Source: Cryptomeria japonica
Lineage: Eukaryota > Streptophyta > Pinopsida > Cupressales > Cupressaceae
Direction of reading: 5' to 3'
NCBI RefSeq assembly: GCF_030272615.1
Contig: NC_081407.1
Coordinates: 101,231,897 to 101,295,896 of the forward strand
Length of the DNA stretch: 64,000 bases
Shown one piece after another: positions 34,012-46,085 of this stretch (position 1 is its first letter; each line of letters opens with the position of its first letter). A program made the position numbers and the translations under genes. The notes beneath the pieces were generated by a model. The model saw only the letters and a list, made by a program, of their open reading frames with translations, was not told the DNA's origin and ran no database searches.

Positions 34012-37000
34012 TGTGTCCAGGTGGCCGGGATTACGCTAGGTGTTCCCTTGTCTCACTCCCCAAGGCATCTGATCATTACGAGCCACCTCGTAGCGACGTT
34101 TTCCCTTGAGCGCTCAAAGCGAAAAAAATGATCAAACTTTGATGTAGCCTAACTCAGAGACCATGACACTTATGGACAATTTGTTTGAACCTATGTGGTC
34201 ATGTTGTCGCTTCCTACAAAATCCTATCTCGGATTTGGGTAGCTCAATTCCGTTTTCTTATGGTGAGATTTTTTCTGTTGTATCAAAAACCGTCAAAAGC
34301 TATTAATGAGAGGTGGCAAAATAGTGCATCTTTTGTTCTGCTTGTCGTGGGAATGAACCGTTAGTATGAGTGCATCTAGGTGGTTGGGTTTATGCTAGGT
34401 GTTCCCTTGTTTCACTCCCCAAGGCATTCGATCATTACGAGCCACCTCATAGTGACGTTTTCCCTTGAGCGCTCAAAGCAGAAAAAATGGTCAAACTTTG
34501 ACATAGCCTAACTCGGAGACCGTGGCACTTATGGACAATCTGTTTGAACCTATGGGGTCATATTGTCACTTCCTACAAAATCCTATCTCAGATTCAGGCA
34601 ACTCAATTCCGTTTTCTTATGGTGAGATTTTTTCTGTTGTATCAAAAACCGTCAAAAGTTGTTAATGAGAGGTGGCAAAATAGTGCATCTTTTGTTCTGC
34701 TTGTCGTGGGAATGAACCATCAACACAAGTGCATCCGGATGGTTGGGTTTATCCTAGGTGTGCCCTTTTTTTTCTCCCCAAGGTGTCTGATTATTATGAG
34801 CCACCTCATAGTGACGTTTTCCCTTGAGTGCTCAAAGTAGAAAAAATAGTCAAACTTTGACATAGCCTAACTCGGAGACCATGGCACTTATGGACAATCC
34901 GTTTGAACCTATGGGGTCATGTTATCACTTCCTACAAAATTCTATCTCGATTTTAGGCAACTCGATTCCATTTTCTTATGGTGAGATTTTTTCTATTGCA
35001 TCAAAAACCGTCAAAAGCTGTTAGTGAGAGGTGGCAAAATAGTGCATCTTTCATTCTGCTTGTCATGGGAACGAACCGTCAGTGCGAGCACCTCTGGGTG
35101 GCCAGGTTTATGCTAGGTGTTCCCTTGTCTTTCTCTCCAAGGCATCCGATTGTTACGAGCCACCTCGTAGCGACGTTTTCCCTTGAGCGCTCAAAGCGAA
35201 AAAAAGGTCAAACTTTGGCGTAGCTTAACTCGGAGACCATGGCACTTATGGACAATCCGTTTGAACCTATGGGGTTATATTATCATTTCCTACAAAATCC
35301 TATCTCAGTTTCAGGCAACTCGATTTCATTTTCTTATGGTGAGATTTTTTCTGTTGCATCAAAAACAGTCAAAAGCTGTCAGTGGGAGGTGGCAAAATAG
35401 TGCATCTTTCGTTCTACTTGTCGTGCAAATGAACCATCAGCATGAGCATGTCTAGGTGGCTAGGTTTATGCTAGGTGTGCCCTTGTCTCACTCCCTAAGA
35501 TGTTCGATCATTACGAGCCACCTCATAACAACATTTTCCCTTGAGCGCTCAAAGCGAAAAAAATGGTCAAACTTTGACATAGCCTAACTCAGAGACCGTG
35601 GCACTTATGGATGATCCGTTTGAACCTATGAGGTCATGTTATCGCTGCCTACAAAATCCTATCTCAGTTTTTGGCAACTCGATTCCATTTTCTTGTGGTG
35701 AGATTTTTTCTGTTGCATCAAAAACTGTCAAACGCTGTCAGTGGGAGGTGGCAAAATAGTGCATCTTTCGTTCTTCTTATCGTGGGAATGAACCATTAGC
35801 GTGAACATGTCTGGGTGGCCAAGTTTACACTAGGTGTGCCCTTGTCTCGCTCCCCAAGGTGTCCGATCGTTACGAGCCACCTCGTAGCGACGTTTTCCCT
35901 TGAACGCTCAAAGTGGAAAAAATGGTCAAACTTTGATGTAGCGTAACTCGGAGACCATGGAACTTATGGATGATTCATTTGAACCTATGGGGTCATGTTA
36001 TCACTGCCTACAAAATCCTATCTCAGTTTTGGGCAACTCGATTCCGTTTTCTTATGGTGAGATTTTTTCTGTTGCATAAAAAACCATCAAAAGCTGTCAG
36101 TGAGAGGTGGCAAAATAGTGCATCTTTCGTTCTACTTTTCGTGGGAATGAACCATCAGTCTGAGTGCATCTGGGTGGCTGGGTTTATGCTAGGTGTTCCC
36201 TTGTCTCACTCCCCAAGGTGTCTGATCATTACGAACCACTTTGTAGCAACGTTTTCCCTTGAGCACTCAAAGCAGAAAAAATAGTCAAACTTTGATGTAG
36301 CGTAACTCGGAGACCGTGGCACTTATGGATGATCTGTTTGAACCTATGGGGTCATGTTATTGCTGCCTACAAAATCCTATCTCAGTTTCAGGCAACTACA
36401 TTTCATTTTCTTGTGGTGATATTTTTTCTGTCGCATCAAAAATCGTCAGTGAGAGGTGGCAAAATAGTGCATCTTTTGTTCTGCTTGTCGTGGGAACGAA
36501 CCGTCAGTGCAAGCACATCTGAGTGGCTGGGTTTATCCTAGGTGTGCCCTTTTCTTTCTCCCCAAGGCATCCAATCATTATGAGCCACCTCATAGTGACA
36601 TTTTCCCTTGAGCGCTCAAAGCGGAAAAACGGTCAAACTTTGACGTAGCCTAACTCAGAGACCGTGGCACTTATGGATGATCTGTTTGAACCTATGGGGT
36701 CATGTTATCACTGCCTACAAAATCCTCTCTTGTTTTTGGGCAACTCCATTTCATTTTCTTGTGGTGAGATTTTTTCTGTCGCATCAAAAACCGTTAGTGA
36801 GAGGTGGCAAAATAGTGCATCTTTTGTTCTGCTTGTCGTGAGAATGAACTATCAGCGTGAGTGCATCTAGGTGGCCATTTTTATGCTAGGTGTTCCATTC
36901 TTTCACTCCCTAAGATGTCTAATCATTATGAGCCACCTTGTAGCGACGTTTTCCCTTGAACGCTCAAAGCAAAAAAAATGGTCAAACTTTGACGTAGCAT

Positions 37001-37430
37001 AACTCGTAGACCGTGGCACTTATGGATGATCTGTTTGAACCTATGGGGTCATGTTATCACTTCCTACAAAATCTTATCTCATTTTTTGGCAACTCCATTT
37101 CATTTTCTTGTGGTGAGATTTTTTTTGTTGCATCAAAACTGTCAATGAGAGGTGGTAAAATAGTGCATCTTTTGTTCTGCTTGTCGTGGGAAGGAACCGT
37201 CAAGGTGAGTGCATCTAGGTGGCCATGTTTATGCTAGGTCTGCCCTTGTCTTTCTCCCCAAGACGTCTGATCATTACAAGCCACCTCGTAGCGACGTTTT
37301 CCCTTGAGCGCTCAAAGCAGAAAAAATGGTCAAACTTTGATGTAGCGTAATTCGGAGACCGTGGCACTTATGGATGATCTGTTTGAACCTATGGTGTTGT
37401 GTTGTCACTGCCTACCAAAATCCTATCTCA
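34012..37430. repeat. Tandem satellite, ~359-bp then 348-bp units, about ten copies
   Basis: The marker TATGGA(C/T)(A/G)A begins at 34171, 34530, 34889, 35247, 35606, 35965, 36324, 36672, 37021 and 37369: seven spacings of 358-359, then three of 348-349. The last three units lack about 11 bases in the AAAACCGTC...AGTGAGAGG segment. Each unit contains GTTTTCCCTTGAGCGCTCAA and CTCGGAGACC. Open frames of 68-104 codons recur in every unit because the unit is repeated; I do not regard them as genes. It lies between the 3' ends of the convergent genes A and B. Confidence 0.95.
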
Positions 37431-37924
37431 GATTTGGACTATTCGTACTAGCCCTTCAAATTGTGTAATTCAATAATAACTCAAAACTTTCCCAAAACAC
37501 TTGGAAAAAAAATTGCATATTCATATCGAAAATTTGCAAATCAGCCCCATGGACACTTTCATATATAAAATTTGGCATCTTATATAAACTATCAAGCTCA
37601 TTGTTGTTTATATTTACAAAATTTTGCATCTAAATATGCAAATTACATCTTGATGTTGTTTTTTTATACAAAACTTAGCATCTAGATATGCACATTACAA
37701 CTCATTGCTGTTTTTTTATACAAAATTTAGCATCTAGATATGCACATTACAACTCATTGATATTTTTATATACAAAATTTGGCATCTACATATGAATATT
37801 ATAGCTCATATGCATGTAGAGCACATCCAAAAAAGTGAAGTTACAACGTTTCGCAAAAGATATATACAAAATTGTCAAAATTATTCTACCATATTGTAGA
37901 ATTATTCTTGTAGATGGCCCAAAA
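37431..37924. repeat. AT-rich spacer with ~60-bp repeats
   Basis: TACAAAATTTAGCATCTAGATATGC followed by CACATTACAACTCATTG recurs about four times (37610-37815, roughly 60 bp apart). It forms the 3' flank of gene B. Confidence 0.6.
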
Positions 37925-40900
37925 TCAATCAAGTGAACCTTTTGGATTAGCTCTAACCCTTAGTGTCTCAAGTATTGCCTCATGGTCTAATTCACGAACT
38001 TTCCACAAATCCTTGTTAAGAGGTCTACCATGATATTTAATCAAATGAATATTTGTTGCAACAAGAAGGTTTGAGTAATGAAGAATATATCTATGTGTCT
38101 CAAAGTTCTCAAACAACCAGGCATTAGAATTTTTGATAGGGTACCTGCATTTTATAGAAGAATAATGCCAAAATCAATACAATGACTGCTAAATAAATGA
38201 GTTTCAGAGGTCTCAATACAACTCGACACAACAACGTGGTACCTTCTAAGTCATGTCCCTGTCACAACAACGGATCCTATTGGGTACTCAATACCCTCTC
38301 CATCAACCACTGTAGAAGTCAATTTCTTTTTGGCCTCAATACAACGACACAAAAAGTAATTTGTTCCTTCTTCGTTGTTCTCATCCATAATAACTGCATA
38401 TACATGACCTGCATTTAATAGAAGGATATAAGTTAATAAAAAAATTAGCATAAGTTAATACTAATAAATCAAGCTTAAAATTGTAGCACATTGCAACCTA
38501 AGTTACCTGGTTCAACTATGTCTGATACATGGTCAAAATCCACTGATGCTTCAATCCGGTTCATTTGTAGTGCTCTAGGAAGTTGATATGTATTTAGGGT
38601 TTGCAAAGGTCTACAAGACCATTGGTCAACCCACTCTTTTGATTCACATTCATCCCACAAAAAATGCATACATGAAGAGCAAAAGAATGCAATATGTCTA
38701 GTATAAATAACTAGTGATGTTGCATTTGAACTTCTAAATGAATGCATGTCACTTGATCCAGTAAGTGTACAACAATCTAGATAGTTTTCAATGTTAGATT
38801 CACTTATTAACCAAAAATATCTAGAAACCATAGACTTATCTGCATTACCTGGTCCCATCGTAGAGCTACACCATTGCATAATTGTTTTTGCATCTATTAA
38901 CATTGCACCACCTTTGTACTTCAATTCCTCTCTGGTAAGAGCTCTTTTCACACATGCTCCCGCACCATCATGCTCTCCCTTTCCATGCCATGCCTCAATG
39001 AAATTCCAAAAATGTTGCACACCACTTGTCACATGCATCCTAGTCAACTAGTAGAACTTCCTTGCATTCTTGAATTGTGTGGTGCAATTGTTCGACCATA
39101 TTAAGTGTTGGTTGTATCTTATATCTCTTTCCCTTAAAATATCATAGAAGACTGTAAAGCATCCTTGCACAAACTTTGAGGAATGTGTATGATCATCACT
39201 GATATAGAAGTGATATTCTCTTATAACCTTTCTGTCCTCCTCGGTGCTATCATGTGCATGCATGAATGCTATGTGTACAAAAACTGTAACTTGTGTAGAG
39301 TGGTAATACATAGTTTGTACTTCATTTTGCGGCTTTAGTGTATAATTCTCAGCAAAATCAATGACAGAGACAATAGTGTCGAGGGGGAAAGTGTCCTTAC
39401 ACAACTTGAATTGCTCATCTAACCATCTAGCTCTATGTGTGTGACCTATGTACTCATATACTAGTTTCTCTTGAAACATCTTCATAAAATCAGCTACGCA
39501 TATATCCCTTTTCACTAACTCACACCTCTTTAATTCTTTTCCATCTTAAACACCATATGTTACTGACTTATATTTTCCAATAGAAACTAGTTCCTTACCA
39601 ATTTCATGTGTGCTATCCAGATGTAGGCATCTATGCAACTGTTGCAAACCACCACATGTAGGGCAAAAACCTCTCAAACACATCATATTATAATAAATGC
39701 ACCTGTCATCTCATCTACATAGTACACTTGAAATAAATTCTCTCGGTGACTTAGGAGGTGCTTGTAGACCACATTCCTGCAAAACATCGTTAGTGTGCAA
39801 AGTACAACAGATATAGCGATAAATACCATAATGCATGAAAAATTCAACATGGACCCTACAACAACATGTAGTACGTGCATGATTAATCTTAACATAAAAT
39901 GGTTTTGTCATCTCAAAAAATCTTTGACTAATTTTAATCTAAGGAAAGCTTTGAAGAAACCTTTCATAAAATTATGTTTGAGTTGTATCTAAATAGTGTT
40001 TTGGATGTGGCTCACGATTACTAATTCCAATTCGCCTTCTACCAACATCTCTTTGGTTGGGTGAAACCCTTGTGTTGTCATGCCAAAATCTCTCAATTAA
40101 CGTTCTTAGTGCATCAACAACAACCTTGTCCTTGCATGGGAGTCTACCGGAGAATTCCCAAAGAGAATTATTGTTAGGATCCTCAATTTTCCCTCACCTC
40201 TCTAAGGCATATGTAATGTGGTTCTACTTATCCTTAATGACTTGCTTTTTTTGCTTATTAAACGAGATTTTTTCATTTCCTTTCCCATTATGGTTGATGT
40301 GAGGACACAACGAGTAACATTAGCATCTTTAGTGCGTGATTTTGAACCAATGGCTTGGTATGCATCAAAAATATTTCTCACAATTGTTCTTTCACTATTA
40401 TTTTTAGATGTTCTTAAACCCAAAATTTTCATTGTCTCTCTAAATTTCAGATTTTTGATCATTTCAACAACTAACTGGCATCTTCCACTTTGATTTAAGT
40501 TTTCAAAATAGTTATTCCAAATTCTTCTAACCATTCTTCTACAAGTTCTTTCAGAAATTTTATCATGCATTGGCTTCACAATATTTTCATCAATATCTAT
40601 TAGGAACTTTGGTTTTCTATGAATTATTCTAAGAGGTGTTAATATTGGTGCATGCTCTTCATTTTCATTAGGTGCATTATGTGCATTGATCACATCAAAT
40701 TCAAATGGTAAATATTCTTCAATTTCATTAACATGTGCATTCACCGAATCATTTTCAAATGGTCTATGTTCATTGCATTCATTAGGTGCATTCATCATAA
40801 GTATTTGAATTGGTGTATGTTGATCATTTTGATTTGGTGCATTAATCATATCAATTTCAATTGTTGAATGTTCATCACTTTCATTAGGTGCATTAGATGA

Positions 40901-40990
40901 TGTACCTTCACGTAATCTCTTCATACGCTCCCTTTGTCTTTCCTTTGCTGTCTCTCTTTGTTCATTTGTTCCTCTCTTATTCTTTCCCAT
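37925..40990 (-). pseudogene. Gene B: putative DDE-type transposase of unassigned superfamily, spliced
   Basis: Model: exon 1 40990-38507, exon 2 38408-38243, exon 3 38144-37925, all with AG/GT borders in compatible phases. The start MGKNKRGTNEQ leads into a basic, then Asn/Glu-rich repeat region (NAPNE...EH units), a helical domain (SERTCRRMVRRIWNNYFENL), SGRLPCKDKVVVDALRTL and FWHDNTRVSPNQRDVGRR, then Cys/His elements (CCCRVHVEF; CLRGFCPTCGGLQQLHRC). The core follows: IDFAENYTLKPQNEVQTMYYH, YISDDHTHSSKFV, LIWSNNCTTQFKNA, and HGKGEHDGAGACVKRAL. I recall this DFAEN/QNE...SDD.TH...QFKN...HGKG..DG series from uncharacterised transposase-like proteins of animals and plants. The acidic residues suggest a DDE/RNase H fold. 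Broken by a frameshift in an A-run near 40245 and by about eight stops, for example TAG at 39048 where the family would have Trp (FYWL). Confidence 0.68.
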
Positions 40991-41353
40991 TGTCCTACAC
41001 ATAACATCATGATGACAATCCACAATCAAATAGCAAAAAAACAACAAATGATTATCATTTTGTTATAATCTAAAGTAACAATTAATAAAATAACTTCAAA
41101 AAAAACCAAAATACAAGACAAATAAATCATAATCAAAGCAAAAAAACAACAAATGATCATGATTTTGTTATTATCTAAAGTAACAATTATAAAATAACTT
41201 AAAAATCAATCATTCCAAAGCAAAAGTGACAAAATAATATGAAAACCTGACTGTTACTATCCCAGGAAATCATGTGCAAAAGCAGTGGGGCCTTCAAACA
41301 ACTTGTAATGCTATTTTTTAGGCCATTGGGACTAAAATATATAAAGATTTTCC

Positions 41354-41466
41354 CATAACCCGTACAAGTTATGGAAACCTATATGTCAATGTTCACAATT
41401 TCTCATAACCCATACGGGTTATGTAGAACTAGAAGTTTTGGCCTTAGTTCTACCCGTACGAGCTAT
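41354..41466. promoter_or_regulatory. Three ~20-bp palindromic sites upstream of gene B
   Basis: CATAACCCGTACAAGTTATG (41354-41373), CATAACCCATACGGGTTATG (41404-41423) and TTCTACCCGTACGAGCTATG (41447-41466) are variants of one inverted repeat, followed in two cases by TAGAACTAG. The core AACCC-RTAC-GGGTT is also present upstream of gene A (30466). They lie 360-480 bp upstream of the gene B start. A TATATAAAG word is at about 41338. Confidence 0.6.
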
Positions 41467-41470
41467 GTAG

Positions 41471-42945
41471 AACTAGGAAAAGGAGAGGGGGAGAGGGAGA
41501 GAGGGAGGGAGAGGGAGATAGGGAGAGGGAGAGAAGGAGAAGGGGAGGGAGAGAGGGAGACTGGGGAAAGGAGAGGGGGAGAGGGAGAGAGAGGGAGATT
41601 GGGAAAAGGGAGATTGGGGAAAGGAGAGGGGAGAGGGAGAGAGAGGGAGATTGGGAAAAGGAGAGGGGGAGAGGGAGAGAGAGGGAGATTGGGAAAAGGA
41701 GAGGGAGAGAGGGAGAGAGGGAGAGAAGGAGAGGGAGAGGTAGAGAGGGAGAGGGAGAGAGAGAGAGAGGGAAAAGGAGATGGGGAGAGGGAGAGGGAGA
41801 GAGAGGGAGATTAGGGAAAGGAGAGGGGGAGAGGGAGAGAAAGCGAGATTGGGAAAAGGAGAGGGGGAGATGAAGAGAGGGAGGGAGGGAGAGGGAGGGA
41901 AAAAGAGAGGTGGATAGGGAGAGAGGAAGGGAGAGGGAGAGGGAGAGAGAGGGAGATTGGGAAAAGGATAGAGAGAGAGGGAAAGAAGAAGAGGGGGAGG
42001 GAGAGAGAGAGATTGGGGAAAGGAGAGGGGGAGAGGGAGAGAGAGGGAGATTGGGAAAAGGGAGATTGGGGAAAGGAGAAAGAGGGAGAGGGAGAGAGAA
42101 GGAGATTGAGAGGGGGAGAGGGAGAGAGGGAGAGAAGGAGAGGGGGAGGTAGAGAGGGAGAGGGAGATAGATAGATTGGGAAAAGGAGAGGGGGAGGGAG
42201 AGGGGGAGGGAGAGGGAGGGAGAGGGAGAGAGAGGGAGATTGGGAAAAGGAGGGATTGGGGAAAGGAGAGGGGGAGAGGGGGAGAGGGAGAGAAGGAGAG
42301 GGGGAGGGAGAGAGGGAGATTGGGGAAAGGAGAGGGGGGGAGGGAGAGAGGGAGAGGTAGATAGCGAGATTGGGAAAAGGAGAGTGCGAGAGGGAAAGGG
42401 AGAGAGAGGGAGATTGGGGAAAGGAGAGGGGGAGAGGGAGAGAAAGCGAGATTGGGAAAAGGAGAGGGGGAGATGAAGAGAGGGAGGGAGAAAGAGAGAG
42501 ATAGGGAGATTGGGAAAAGGATAGGGAGAGAGGGAGAGAGGGAGATTGGGGAAAGGAGAGGGGGAGAGGGAGAGAGAGGGAGATTGGGAAAAGGGAGATT
42601 GGGGAAAGGAGAGGGAGGGAGAGGGAGAGAGAGGGAGATTGAGAGGGGGATAGGGAGAGAGAGAGAGAGAAGGAGAGGGGGAGGGAGAGAGGGAGAGGGA
42701 GATAGATAGATTGGGAAAAGTAGAGGGGGAGGGAGAGGGAGAGAGAGGGAGATTGGGAAAAGGAGAGATTGGGGAAAGGAGAGGGGGAGAGGGGGAGAGG
42801 GAGAGAAGGAGAGGGGGAGGGAGAGAGGGAGAATGAGGAAAGGAGAGGGGGAGAGGGAGAGAGGGAGAGGGAGAGAGCAAGATTGGGAAAAGGAGAGGGG
42901 GAGAGGGAGAGAAGGAGAGGGGGAGGGAGAGAGGGAGAGATTCAG
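41471..42945. repeat. 1.5-kb GA-rich purine tract with GATTGGGAAAAGG spacers
   Basis: Nearly every base on the + strand is G or A: GAGGGGGAGAGGGAGAGA blocks separated by GAGATTGGGAAAAGG or GATTGGGGAAAGG every 40-70 bases. It is a complex minisatellite rather than a simple microsatellite. Frames of up to about 500 codons exist on the minus strand (Ser/Pro/Leu repeats) but only because the tract lacks stops. Such homopurine DNA can form triplex or G-quadruplex structure. Confidence 0.95.
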
Positions 42946-43237
42946 AGTACTACAATTCTTTTTTTTTTTCAACTCCTAGTTTTGAGTGCATGACCTTCAA
43001 ATAGCTCTTTGAAGTTTAGGTTTACCTGTTTTTAGAAAAAAAAAGAAAAAAAAGTGGCCACTTATACCCCACTTTTTGTTCACCATCTTGAAGCACTTAG
43101 CCTAGAGGCACAGTACTATTTTATTTTGTTCAAAGATGTTCAATGATGAGTTACAGAAATAGATTTGTTTTTCATCATTTATCTCAATGGCATTTAGGGT
43201 TTCATTTCAATGATCTGTTACAAGTTCACTGAACATA
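42946..43237. other. Upstream region of the pogo-like gene
   Basis: It contains a T-run (42959-42970), an A-rich run (43038-43053) and AGTGGCCACTTATACCCCACT (43052-43072). I could not identify terminal inverted repeats of a pogo element here. Confidence 0.4.
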
Positions 43238-45765
43238 ATGGCACAAGGTAGAAAGGGAAACAGGTCTATTAGACGTCGAACAATTAGAGTCACTCATGGG
43301 GTGCACTTCCCTGATGAAGATAATTTTGTCCAAAATGAAGACCCAGTGACTCCTGCTGTAGATGACCATTCACCTAACAATGCAATTGATGTGGAAACTA
43401 TTGTTGTACATGACCATCCTACTACAAATTCTAATCCTATTCCACAAACACCACAAGTACAGGTGGCCTCAAAGGATCCCAAACCAAAATGGAGCATATC
43501 TAACATGAAAGAGGCAATATTATGCATAGAAGATAAGCACATGTCTCTTAGAGGCACATCAATCAAATATGGTATCCCCATTGCCTCTTTGAGGGCATGG
43601 CTGATGGGAACCACAACTACAACTTTGAGGGGTCCACGCACCATTTTATCAGCAGAGGAGGAGGATGCAGTTGTCCAATGGTGCAAAGACATGGCTGAAA
43701 TTGGTCACGGTCTCCAAATCAGTCAACTTCAATCAAATGTTGCCCAAATTACTGAGAATAGGCCTAATCCATTCAAAAATGGGATGCCAAGGAGGTCATG
43801 GTGGGTAGGTTTTAGACGAAGACACCCTGATTTGATGATGAGAATAGAAAAAGGAGTGGACTCCAATAGGGCTATTATGCTTTGGCCTTCTATTATTGCC
43901 TCTTTCTATGACAACTTGGAGGTAATGTACAACCTCAATCACTATGGTAGCAATCAGATTTGGAATTGTGATGAGACTGGCATGCAAGCTGGGAGGAATT
44001 GTGGAATGAGAGTGATAGCCAAATTGGGGTAGAGGTGTGTACCGCACCTAATTTCGAAGAGTAGAGAGTGGATCACTATTTTGGCATGTGTTAGTGCATG
44101 TGGTTTCAACATTCCTGAATTTTATTTTTTCAAATCTAAGAGGCATATCCGAAACTACATAGAAAACTATGAGCTAGGAGCATGCATGGCAGTCCAAGAA
44201 CATGCATGGATGACGAAGGAGTTGTTCTTAAATTGGTTGGAACATTTTTCATGTTCAGTCCCTAGTGGAGTTTCACCCTCACATAGGGCCTTACTGATCT
44301 TCAATGATCATGGTAGCCATGTAGCCTTCAAGACAATTGAAGAAGCAAGGCAGATAGGTATTGATTTGGTAACCCTTCCGGCTCATACAAGCCACAAACT
44401 CCAGCCACTTGATGTCTCTATATTCTCACCTTTCAAAAATTATTTCAAACACCAAAAGAGTATATGGATGTCTAAGTTCCCACAAATTGAAATTGGAAGG
44501 GAAGAGTTGGAAACTCTTGCAAGCAAGACCTTTGCCCAAGCATTGACACCGGATAATATAATCAGTGGCTTCCGTAGGATAGGGATTTGGCCACTTAACT
44601 AAAATGCATTACAGGATGATATGAGACAAAGTGAGGCAATTGAGGTTGGAACATAACATGATGCCACTTCAAGGGATAAAGAACCAGAGTATATGGTAGT
44701 GGAAGTGTGCTTGCGATTGGCAGGTTTTAATGAGGAACACATTCAAGATTTTGTAGAGCTCCATAGCGGAACACAAGAAATGGTTGAGGGTACAAGTTTT
44801 ACACCTGAAACTGCCAAAGCAAGCAGGTCTGCCCCCACAAACCAACCAACCAACCAAATGAGGGTTTCGAAAATACATCAACAGGCATGTCTTTGCCAAC
44901 ACAAGCTGACATACCAAAGTGGACCTAAGAAGCAGCCAACTGTGATGATGTAACACTTTCCATGCCAAGTCTGCTAGAAATTGATCTAGCAGATGTCATT
45001 CATTACTTCACCAATGCAGTCAACTGGGAGCAACAAGATGGTGCTGATGGTGAAGACGAAGTTCACATAAGTGAAGACGAACCTGAGTTTGTGCCATGCA
45101 CACAAGAGGATGGGTAGCAACCGCCAAGGCAAATCAGCCAATTCTTAAGACTTCCAGTGCAAAGAATGAATCAATCTTCACGTGGAGGTAAGAAAGGGGT
45201 TCTACGTCTTAGTAGCCAGTCACAAATATTAACATCTGATGAGTACATTCAAAGGGAAAAAGATAAAGAGGCTGAAAGGAAAAGAGAAGAGGAATTGGCT
45301 GAGCAAAAGAAAGAACAGATGAGACAGAGGAAGGCACAACGTGAAGTAGAAGCGAGAGAAAAGGAGTCTATGAGGGTGGAAAAATAGGCCAAAAAATTGC
45401 AGGATTCCCAAGACAAGTTCATTCAAAGACAAGACAAGGCAAAGAAAGATGCAGAAGCAAAGCTTGAGAAGGAGAGGATGAAAGCTGAAAAGGCAGCCAA
45501 GCATGCGAAGAGGACAAAAGATGTGGCCATAGTCACAGAACCTCTACCCATCTGACACCCAATTCTCATGGAAATGATGAACCTCTTGTCCCCAACCTTT
45601 GCAGCTATTAAAACTATGCAAGTTGGGATTGCACCTAGACCCTTAGACACCATGCAACTTACTTCAGGTGTAAACCAGGCATTCCTTGCTCAAATAGCAA
45701 GTTTCTTACAAACCCCTCCCAATGAAGAAAACAATTTTGGTGGGCCAAACCCTAGTAGGCCATAG
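43238..45765 (+). pseudogene. Pogo/Tigger-like (Tc1-mariner superfamily) transposase pseudogene
   Basis: ATG at 43238. Domains: a psq-type helix-turn-helix (KWSISNMKEAILCIEDK; SLRGTSIKYGIPIASLRAWL), a CENP-B type HTH (AEEEDAVVQWCKDMAEIGHG; WWVGFRRRHPDLMMRI), then a DDE_1 catalytic domain. Its acidic residues: first Asp in NCDETG (about 43970), second in IFNDHGSHV (about 44305), third in KLQPLDVSIFSPF (about 44411), with 35 residues between the last two. RRIGIWPLN closes the domain. A charged C-terminal coiled coil (EEELAEQKKEQMRQRKAQR) follows. Stops: TAG 44030, TAA 44600, TAA 44654, frameshift near 44940, TAG 45115, TAG 45385, TGA 45553. The catalytic triad survives, but the protein could not be made whole. 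Intact relatives cut and paste elements at TA sites. Confidence 0.85.
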
Positions 45766-46085
45766 TCCATTGGAGTTCGATTTGTCACACCTCCTCCATT
45801 TAATACCCAAATGGAGAATTGATTGAGTATGATGAATTATATTTTGTGAGCCCTCCAAAGAGCAGATTTTGAGTTTCGATATAACTGTGATGTAATTATA
45901 GAATGACATACTACCATATTTTGTAATGTGTTCAGAACTCTGTTGTTTTCAGATATCTCAGATGGATATTCCAATGAATTGATGGTGTTGTTGTAAATCT
46001 CATATGATTGTTTTTTGTGATGTGATATTTCTCATATATCAGTTGAATTGATCTCATATATTTCTTACTATCAAAAAAGGCCACA
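45766..46085. other. 3' flank of the pogo-like gene
   Basis: AT-rich with no gene. ATTTCTTACTATCAAAAAAGG at about 46058 is a further partial copy of the arm of the foldback element that follows. Confidence 0.4.

Noticed and set aside
34544-37237. Repeated 68-104 codon frames in the 359-bp satellite
   Set aside because: Each copy of the repeat contributes the same frame, with random changes and no conserved codon pattern or known motif.
34012-37430. CRISPR-like array
   Set aside because: Units are 348-359 bp with no short repeat/unique spacer alternation, and the context is a plant nuclear genome.
41371-42972. Open frames of up to about 500 codons (Ser/Pro/Leu- or Gly/Arg/Glu-rich) in the GA tract
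   Set aside because: They follow from a nearly stop-free homopurine repeat; several overlapping frames on both strands are equally open and composition is purely repeat-driven.
43294-43692. 132-codon minus-strand open frame
   Set aside because: Antisense to the pogo transposase DNA-binding domain; a shadow frame.
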